Part shown: positions 56,413 through 64,000 of the stretch, piece by piece | How positions within the stretch are numbered: position 1 is the stretch's first letter | Layout of the letters: each line of letters starts with the position of its first letter | Source: Pegoplata infirma | Lineage: Eukaryota > Arthropoda > Insecta > Diptera > Anthomyiidae | Direction: 5' to 3' | DNA: 64,000 nt | Assembly (NCBI GenBank): GCA_963921195.1 | Contig: OY992537.1 | Span: forward strand, 31,293,911 to 31,357,910 | The notes under the pieces: model-generated | Databases searched by the model: none | Told to the model about the DNA's origin: nothing | What the model saw: the letters and a program-made list of their open reading frames with translations, nothing else | Translations under genes and position numbers: made by a program

Positions 56413-58416
56413 ATTGTATATTTCTGCAATAAAAACAAACTAAAAAACACTGTTCAACGTAGCAAAATGTTAGATCAATATTTTTTTACCAGATTTTTTT
56501 TCTTTTATTTTATAAAACTAGTGAAAAACATTTATTTAAAATGAGAGGTAATTTGTAAATAAAATAATTTATATTTTAACCTCTATTTCAAATTTATTTT
56601 TAAATGTTGAAATTAGAATTTATTTTGGCAAATGCATTAGCTTTAAAATAAAACATTTCAATTTTGTGTGACAGTGTTTTATGTTGTGAAAATATTGTGT
56701 TAATTTTTTGTATATTTTTTTGTAATTTATTTAAGATCCTGAAGATGTCATCCGTCGGATGACGAAATATCGAATAGTAAAATAAATAATTGAATAAATA
56801 AAATTTATTGAAAACTAAGGCCTCGAGCTTGATTATCAGTTTACTTATTGAAGTTAAAACAAAAAGGTCGAAAAAACATAACCAATAATTATAAAACATT
56901 AATTTTATTTTGATATGGCAAAATTAAATCTTAATGATTTAAAAAAAAAAAAAAAAAAACAGTTACAAATTCAAAATGGCACTACCACTGTCCAAATGAT
57001 TAACATTGTTTTGATCTATTAACACAAGAAAAATATACGGAAATTAAAAATTATAAATATTCCAAGTCGGCAAAAAACAATAACCGCTGACATACTGCTG
57101 ACCCTCTCTTATTCAAATTGCTGACATTTTCATACAATTTTTCCAAATGTCCACAAATAACTTAAAATTATCATAAATATCAATATCCCTTAAATAATAT
57201 TTTTTTAAAATATGTTCTCTGATTTTTAAAGTTAGTTCCCTTAGTGTAAAACTACTAGTGTCGTTTTTATCATTATTTCAATATTTGAACAAAGAAAAAA
57301 ATTTTATTTAAAATTTTTAAACTATTTTTAAAATTTGTAAATTATTTGGGTTTCATCCAAATTTCTTTGAAGCTTAATACTTATTCACTCGATAATAAAA
57401 TAAATTTATCATCAATTTTTTTTTTGTAATACTCTTAAGCTTTTTGCAAATAAACTGCTACACGATATTGCTATGAGATAAAACCTTAAAACCAGCATAA
57501 ATGATATTTTTTCTATGTTGTTTTCCAAGGTTGGGCACAAATAGCTTTTTAAAATTGAAATATATCGTGTCAATTACAAATTAAAAACTACATATTTTTG
57601 CAAAACTAATGCATAATTTCCATATTTTGATACCCTACTCTGCTCCGTTGGGTAAAATCAATTTGTGTTGATGTTTGTAAGTAATAGCCAGATGTATTGG
57701 TCCCAGATAGCTTTAGGTAAACCGACCATTAAAAAATCACTCTATAATTTAAAAATGACATCCGACGTTCCACATTTTTGTTAAATTTTTAAAAATTAAT
57801 CACCACTTGATAAAAAGAATTAATATTTACACCATTACTAATTTTATAAGCATTTTTTAGTATCAATATCGTTTCGATACCCAACATTGACTTTTTAGCA
57901 GACAACATACTACAGCTATATCTTTAGTAGACATATTTTTAAGCCATCATATACAAATGAAACAACAACAAAATAAATTAAATACACATATCCATGATTT
58001 ATCATTGTAAATTGGTGTGAGTTTTATTTTTAAAATATTTTAAGTTTGAAAGGTAACATTACCTAGATGAGTTAAAAATGAAAAATAGAGGATGAGATGT
58101 AAATATTGCGCTCGCCAGCCACATTGGCCCATTTTTAAATTCACTGTGAAAAAACGCACTCCCGATTACTTAGCCTATAAAGGCAGGTGTGGATTTCCTA
58201 TCATGTAAGTAGTTTACGTCATGCGGGAATTTTTAACACCACATTTACTGTGGGCGCGGAAGCAAAAACTACAAAAAATAATATTTTTGGAAATTTTGAG
58301 AAAGGAAATTGGGTTTTTTTTTTCTGTGTACGAATTTTTTCGATGTTTAACGGTTTTAATTAATTGTCCGCCAAGGTTCATTCTTCTTAATCTTCATTAG
58401 TTGGGACCCGGTCAGT
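56413..58416. other. AT-rich stretch with one hairpin and repeat debris
   Basis: 'gatgtcatccgtcggatgac' at 56743-56762 is a short perfect hairpin followed by 'gaaatatcgaatag'. The segment 57060-57160 shares 'ctgacat' words with 44765-44955. The segment 57630-57735 is a worn copy of the 'ATACCCTACACCA' family end. The segment 58080-58260 is less AT-rich ('ttgcgctcgccagccacatt', 'gtgggcgcggaagc') and unexplained. No exon is supported. Confidence 0.4.
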
Positions 58417-59927
58417 CCATCCCAGCAAAATTTTATGGAATCGTTTCTTTGGCAATGTATTCTGGAATAGATTCCCCAGTAATGTTAATCCATTCCTCTA
58501 CTGTTTCCACGGAATCAATAAAAAAACTTATAATTTTTGAAAAAAATGTCAAACTGAAAAATAAAATTTATAAAAAAAAAACAATTTATTTGTTGGACAA
58601 AATTTTTGATTTTCGCAGCACTAATTGTGTTTTTAAATACATTCTGGATACATATGGCAGAAATAACGTAAGTACACATCTTAATTTCGTATATGTATGT
58701 GGTACTTACAATTTGTTTTATGGTTTCTTTCAGATTGCAAAAAATACTTATTTTAAGATGTAATTTAGGAAAACTGATGTTGTCGGCTATACTCATGGAA
58801 ATATTAAGATGCATATTCTATCCATTTTCTCAAAACCAGAAGCGTGGGATATAATATTCATTGTAAAGGAATTATCAAGGTTGTAGCATGTATGTATGTA
58901 TCCACAGTTTAACATAATTTTTGATAGGTATAAAAAGTTTTAAATGTCTCAGAACCTGAGAGACATTTTCTATAGAAAAAATGTCTCAGAATCTGAGACT
59001 TTTTCTATAGGAAAAATGTCTCAGAATCTAAGACTTTTCTGATTCTGAGGAAAAATGTCTCAGAATCTGAGACTTTTTCTATAGGAAAAACGTCTCAGAA
59101 TCTGAGACTTTTTCTATAGCAAAATGTCTCAGAATCTGAGACTTTTTCTATAGGAAAAATGCTCAGAATCTGAGACTTTTTGTATAGGAAAAATGTCTCA
59201 GAATCTGAGACTTTTTCTATAGGAAAAATGTCTCAGAATCTCAGACATTTTCTATAGGAAAAATGTCTCAGAATCAGAGACTTTTTCTATAGGAAAAATG
59301 TCTCAGAATCTGAGACTTTTTCTATAGTAAAAAAGTCTCTGATTCTGAGACGTTTTTCCTGTACAAAAAGTCTTAGAATCTAAAACATTTTTTAGAAAAA
59401 GTCTCAGGTTCTGAGACATTTTTCCTATAGAAAAAGTATTAGATTCTGAGACATTTTTCCTACAGAAAAAGTCTCAGATTCTCAAACATTTTTCCTATAG
59501 AAAAAGTCTCAGATTCTGAGTCTATAGATTTTTTCTTAATAAGATTATTGTGGTAAAATTATTGTTAGTTTATATGTATGTACTTGTGTATTTAGTTTTC
59601 AAAATTTTTGTAAAGAAAAAAAAATAAAATTAAAAAAAAAAAAATTCATTTAATTATTCAGAACTGGTTCCATAATTCATTACATGGAACAGATATGTAA
59701 CCGTTAAAAAATCGCGGAATCCCTTCTTGTACCACTATATGCAACATGTTCTAGAATAGATTCCGAAGAACAGATAAGTGTTCTAATGTGAAGGAAAAGG
59801 ATGTATTGCTTTCGTGACAATCTCAAACAAAAATCATCGATGATGCAATGCATAGTAGAATCGATTGCAGGGTAGTATAGTTGATTCCACAACCGATTCT
59901 TTGGAATCGAACATTTTGCTGGGATGG
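58417..59927. mobile_element. Element with CCATCCCAGCAAAAT termini carrying a palindrome array
   Basis: The left CCATCCCAGCAAAATTTTAT and the right 'ATTTTGCTGGGATGG' are inverses over about 15 bp. 'ggaatcg' / 'cgattcc' words cluster near both ends ('gaatagattcc' at both 58464 and 59754). It has a double-palindrome array in the middle. It is non-coding, with no clear target duplication. Confidence 0.65.
58930..59525. repeat. Double-palindrome repeat array, copy 4 (most regular; orientation switch)
   Basis: This is the best-preserved array: GTCTCAGAATCTGAGAC plus TTTTTCTATAGGAAAAAT, 35 bp per unit, with 10-12 near-identical units to about 59330. Beyond that point the units appear in the opposite orientation (TTTTTCCTATAGAAAAA with GTCTCAGATTCTGAGAC), so the array is also a larger inverted repeat. 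Confidence 0.88.
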
Positions 59928-60354
59928 AACATGTATATCAACATTTCAAAAGCTTCTTATCTCTTCTCATCCGACGCTTTAATTGTCCATACTTCCGCCG
60001 CATAGAGAAGCACAGACCACACACAGTGGTCGGCATCCATTGCACATGGATCCCGAACACATTCGGCTATACACATGTATTCAACACGAATGTCAACAAA
60101 ACTCACAACTAAGAGCATAAAAATACAACAACAAGCTGGTTAATCAGGGTTGCCAGAATTGTTAGGTACAAAATCGTCAAAAATGTGCGATTTTTATTAA
60201 AAAAATCGTCAAAATCGACATCCTATTTGCAAAAATCGTCAAAAAATCGTCAAAATAAAAAGGGATATTTATCCTTGATTAAAGATTAATTTAAAGACGT
60301 TTTAGCGATGTCCGCCCGTCTGTTGAAGACTGCATTACGTCTAATTCCAAAAGA
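59928..60354. other. Spacer with small direct repeats
   Basis: The segment 60165-60260 repeats 'aaaaatcgtcaaaa' four to five times. The segment 59940-60110 is less AT-rich with a short frame lacking any domain. No gene is called. Confidence 0.35.
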
Positions 60355-60544
60355 GCTAAATCCATGCAGTTTATGTTCTGTAAGTAAAAATTAGTGATTC
60401 TTCTTTAATTTTTAATGATTTGTGTACGTTATTTTTTTTTTAATTTTTGGGATTTTTTAAAGAGAAATCATTAGTTTTTACCTACTTGTGTGGGTTATTT
60501 TTTGTAGAAAAAGAAAAATTCTAAAAATTATTTTTAGAAATATA

Positions 60545-61558
60545 AGAAGTAGAAAAGTTAAATTCGACTTGGCCGAATCTATGAATACCCTCCACAATGC
60601 CCATTTTAAGTGATAGTAAATTTTCTAACGTGAAAAAAATAACAGTTATGATTAGAAATATTTTATTTTGTGTAAAAAATTTTTTTTTTAGTAATTTTTG
60701 AAAAAAAATACTAATTTTTTTTTTTGAGTGTAAAATTTTTTTTGAGTGTAAAATTTTTTCGAATTTCACATTCAAAAAAAAATTTACTAATTTTACATTC
60801 AAAAAAAAATTTACTAATTTTTTTTTGAGTGTAAATTTTTTTTTTGAGTGTAAATTTTTTTCGAATTTTACATTCAAAAAAAATTTACTAATTTTTTTTT
60901 TTGAGTGTAAAATTTTTTTCGAGTGTATTTTTTTTTTTGGTTTGGTATAAAAATATTTTTGAGTGACAAAAATACGTTTTAAAATATTTTTGTGACTTAC
61001 CAATGATTTTAAAACAGGTTTAACGGGTTTTCACCACGTGAATTTAAGGTGAAGCTCATCTGATATTCACGGTTTTGCTAATAACTTTTGAACCACTGGA
61101 CCGATTTGGGTGAAATTCAATACGAACTAGGCTGAAGGAACGGAAAATATATATGCCAAGCTTCAGCATCCTCAGAATTGATTTTCGAAAGTTATAGTGC
61201 TTTTTATCTCATAAATTCACGAAAAACCCTTGCCGAAATTCAGTCTTTTGCTCATAACTTTTGAACCACTGGACCGATTTCGCTGGATTGCAACACCAAC
61301 CTGACCAGGTAAATGCCCAACATATATGCCAAACTTCAGGAGCCTCCGTAAAGTCTTTCAAAAGTTAGCGTGTTTTCAATAGACAGACAGACAGACGGAC
61401 AGACGGACGGACGGACGGACATCGCTAGATCGTCTTAAAATCGATCGAAGATCATGAATATATATACTTTATGGGGTCCTAGACCAATATTTCGAGGTGT
61501 TACAAACGGACTGACAAACTTATATATACCCTCTATCACTAGAGTGGAGGGTATAAAA
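60545..61558 (+). mobile_element. Dispersed 'ACCCTCCAC' element, full-length copy
   Basis: The left end runs 'agaaaagttaaattcgactt', then 'ggccgaa' and 'ATACCCTCCACAATG'. The right end is 'AGTGGAGGGTATAAA', its inverse. The interior repeats 'aacttttgaaccactggacc' twice (61087, 61254), has a (GACA/GACG)n run at 61380-61420, and contains a set of 'ttttttgagtgtaaa' inverted units at 60715-60935. It is related in layout to the 'ATACCCTACACCA' elements. No coding sequence is seen. Confidence 0.6.
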
Positions 61559-61571
61559 ACATGTTTGTATC

Positions 61572-61637
61572 TAGTGACTTTGGCACGATGGATAGAGTGT
61601 CCGGCCAGAATGTAGTTGATTGCGGGATCGATTCCCC
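61572..61637 (+). other. tRNA-like segment (copy 3)
   Basis: GTGACTTTGGCACGATGGAT is A-box-like, and GCGGGATCGATTCCCC follows as a B-box-like element. It differs from the copy at 25084-25152 at only a few positions, so it is conserved between MITE copies. Confidence 0.5.
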
Positions 61638-61989
61638 AACATTTTATTAAAAAAACGTTAAAAAAATAATTCAATAGAAAAATTGCAAAAAATAACCTAC
61701 AAAATCATTAATTTTTAAAGTTTCCGTAGGTTTTTTTGGATTATTAATTTAATTTTTTTCGAATTTGTTGGTAAAAAAAAGAAATGAAAGTGACATTATT
61801 TATAAATGTTCAATGTTATTTATTTTAGAAAATTTAATGACCAGTAAAAAATTCATGTTTATGTTTGTTAAAACAAATGAATAATTACTAGGATGGTTTT
61901 CAATTGTTTTTATCACTTGTTTTAAATGTGTTTTTCATTTGTTTTTGCCTACAAAATATTTTGAGTGTGTTAATTAAGTAAAACATTTT

Positions 61990-62820
61990 TTTTAGTAGCT
62001 TTATTCTAGCTTGAGGTCGTTATTTTTTAACTAATTTTCAAGAAAATTATTTTTCTGATTTTAGGTTTATTTATGTTGGTCATTTTTGCAAGACTTGACA
62101 CGTGTTTCGGAATTTGTCAGATTCCATTGTCAAGATTATTTACTGTACTACAAGTAGCAAAGAGATTTTAATGACAAATCGCTAATGATCAAACTAAAAT
62201 ATTAATGCATATTCGACTATACTCCCATTGGGTATTAGAAGACGTAAATTGTACCATCGCAGTAAGATCACGATCATCAACCAACAATACAAACAAGTAT
62301 TAAAAACAGCAATACATGTGATTACCCTTGGTAATACAATCTGCATTTTTGTTGTTGCAAATATTTATATTTCCGAGTACAATACATATGGTATTGGGCT
62401 ATTCATAATGACGTGCGAACCATTTTGTTGAAATTCTGATTAATTTTGAAAAAATATTATATTTTAAGTAGGTTTCTGTTAGCTCGAGGTCGTTATTTTC
62501 TTATTAAACCATGATATTCTCATAGAATAATTTTCAAGAAAATTGTTTTTCTGGTTTAAATTTATCTGTGTTAGTTATTTTTGCATTCTTCCATTGTCCA
62601 GATTATTTAGCAAATATAAAACTTTCGTCTCCTAATTCCCAACACAAATAAATTTAAAAGAGAAAAATAATTTTCTCGAAAAGTATTCTATGAGAATATT
62701 ATTGTTTTAATTAGTAAAGAAAATAATGACCTCGAGCTAGAATAAACCTACTAAAAATATAATATTTTAAAGGTCGAGTAAAAAAATTTTTATTTTTAAT
62801 AAAAATTAATCAGAAGTTAA
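61990..62820. repeat. CTCGAGCTAGAATAA interspersed repeat, two partial copies
   Basis: 'ctagcttgaggtcgttattt', 'gacacgtgtttcgg' and 'gattccattgtcaagattat' (61995-62145), and 'gttagctcgaggtcgttatt' with 'cctcgagctagaataaacc' (62475-62815), match parts of 10617-11330 and 12175-12290 in either orientation. A less AT-rich unique segment (62160-62430) lies between them; its short frame has no domain. Confidence 0.5.
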
Positions 62821-63535
62821 ACAGTTTAACATCAAAAGAAGTTCAAAGTCATTTCCATGGACACAGGGAATTTGAAAATGCCATTTTTTTGTGCGTGGAT
62901 GTGAAGTAATGTCTTATTGTGGTTTCTGGTAATTATTGGAGAACTCTCTTACTCCCTAGTGGCAACTCTTATGATTTTAACTTATTTAGAATATTTTTCA
63001 AAAAAAGATTTTTGTTCTGAAATTTAAGTAAAATCGATTTATCAAATTGTACTGTACATCGAGAAACAGTAGTATACAGTATCTAACATATGTACATACT
63101 AGCTTACAATCCCGGTACTTCGTTACCGGTTGTATTGAATACCGGATAATAGAAGGATCAGAATTATTCTATCGATTTCAAAAAAATTTCCCTACGTAGT
63201 TTTTGTTTTATTTACTTGTGGACGTTAAAGTCTTCCATAAAAAAATATTTCAATGAATAATTTAAACAATAAAATTTGAATAACTTTGCTGGTACGTTAT
63301 CATGTTCGTTCCGGGGGAAAAATATATTGAGAATTTTCGAGCCCTTATGTCGGTATTTTGGATTTTGAGTGAATAAATATTTCAGTGAAAAAAGAAATTG
63401 GAATAAAAAAATATGGAGTAAAAAAATCTAAACACCAAAAATTTGAGTTGAAACTATCATTCCATATTGTTCCCTGCTCTATATATATTATATTGTTCCC
63501 CGTTCTACGCCATTTCATTTCCAATTCCATCTTCT
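62821..63535. other. AT-rich stretch, no gene seen
   Basis: 'atcccggtacttcgttaccggttgtattgaataccgg' in the 63110-63145 area is a short run of CCGGT/ACCGG words. Nothing else is recognised. Confidence 0.35.
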
Positions 63536-64000
63536 AAGGTCATTATTATAGGAGCAAAAAAAGTACCAAAAGTGCACTTAATTACCCCCATTAGAAACGG
63601 AATTTAAAAAAAGTACCTCTTCCAGAATGTTTTTTCTTCACCGAAGGATCCTACAATCCATATTTCAATTATCTAGGATCATTGTTTCAGCAAATATTAA
63701 AAGTACTTTGAATCCCCGTTAAGAAACGGAATTTCCAAAAAGAACTTTTCCCAATCTCTTTTTTCACCGAAGGATTTTATATTCCAAATTTTAAGATTCT
63801 GGGACCATTATATCAGGAAATAAATAAGTACACTTTTTTATTCCTTTTAATCCCTTTATTTTCCGAGAGGCGAACCTTTTCCAATTTCAAGTTTCTATGT
63901 TTATTATTATTTCAGGAAATAAAAAAGTACCAAAAAGTGTACTTTCGGTACTTTTAACAAAACGTACTTTTTTATAGAAGGTACTTTTTATAAAAGGTAC
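63536..64000. repeat. AGTACTTTTT / AAAAAGTACC repeat block at the window edge
   Basis: Units of about 120 bp repeat in order: 'aaaagtacc…', 'aacggaattt…aaaagtacc', 'tcaccgaaggatccta', 'atttca…tctagg'. They begin near 63550, 63690 and 63800, and the block runs off the right edge. It has the same vocabulary as 6820-7730. Confidence 0.55.

Larger units (their letters stand above)
60355..61967. mobile_element. CACTCAAAA-family MITE with tRNA-like segment, copy 3, split by another element
   Basis: The flanks 'ttctgtaagtaaaaattagt…tagaaatata' (60360-60545) and 'aacatgtttgtatctagtga…ttttgagtg' (61558-61967) are together the inverse of 24714-25529. The 60545-61558 element is inserted between them. 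The right end retains 'tttttgcctacaaaatattt' and TTTTGAGTG. Confidence 0.62.

Noticed and set aside
58930..59525. CRISPR-like array
   Set aside because: Repeats are palindromic and regularly spaced, but the spacers are themselves repeats of one sequence and the genome is eukaryotic.
60521..61003. 160-residue minus-strand frame (Lys/Phe-rich)
   Set aside because: It arises from inverted 'ttttttgagtgtaaa' units inside a dispersed repeat.
62228..62431. 67-residue plus-strand frame in a less AT-rich patch
   Set aside because: No domain, splice or homologous repeat supports it. It is flanked by interspersed repeats and is best treated as chance.

Overview
This is insect nuclear DNA, most likely from a higher fly (Diptera, possibly a calyptrate such as a blowfly; the species assignment is inference). 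It is very AT-rich, has spliced exons with GT/AG boundaries separated by 7-9 kb introns, contains Ty3-type and LINE retroelements, and is filled with short non-autonomous DNA transposons. There is no bacterial-style gene organisation. Nearly all long open frames are retroelement coding sequence, shadows of a stop-free 8-bp microsatellite, or chance frames in AT-rich DNA.

Host gene: the only host gene I can support is the 3' half of a beaten-path (beat) family gene on the + strand. Its exons are at 6428-6690, 15232-15370 and 22645-22772; earlier exons lie off the left edge. They encode immunoglobulin-domain sequence, a linker, and a serine-rich tail with a hydrophobic C-terminus like a GPI signal. 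The first visible exon has an in-frame TGA at 6658-6660 inside a conserved stretch.

Transposons in and around the gene: intron 6691-15231 holds MITE-like elements, a dispersed 'ATACCCTACACCA' element and a 1.9-kb long inverted repeat. Three TTATCGATAA palindromes sit just after the middle exon. Intron 15371-22644 holds a complete but damaged Ty3/gypsy element of CsRn1 type (16057-21144) with near-identical 249-bp LTRs, a TCCT target duplication, a CHCC-type Gag box, a canonical -1 frameshift heptamer T TTA AAT before the gag stop, and protease, RT, RNase H and integrase. Gag and pol are interrupted.

Downstream (23-64 kb) is a transposon graveyard. It includes a Helitron-like element (25602-29002) with a nested foldback hAT-like element, and a 3.2-kb CACTG-ended long inverted repeat (31853-35068). 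A LINE remnant is split by a hAT-like element that itself contains a second hAT-like element (36307-39203). Two 5'-truncated LOA-like LINEs carry 12-bp target duplications (39630-40488, 48328-50183). TA-flanked MITEs carry tRNA-like A/B boxes. Four (CCTCCTTT)n-type arrays cover 47.5-52.5 kb, and four arrays are built from a double-palindrome monomer (GTCTCAGAATCTGAGAC plus a TTTTTCTATAGGAAAAA-type spacer).

The signals most worth following up are the double-palindrome satellite shared by unrelated elements, the tRNA-like modules inside MITEs, the frameshift site of the CsRn1-type element, and the in-frame TGA-C in the beat exon. All calls were made by eye; alignments and database searches were not possible.
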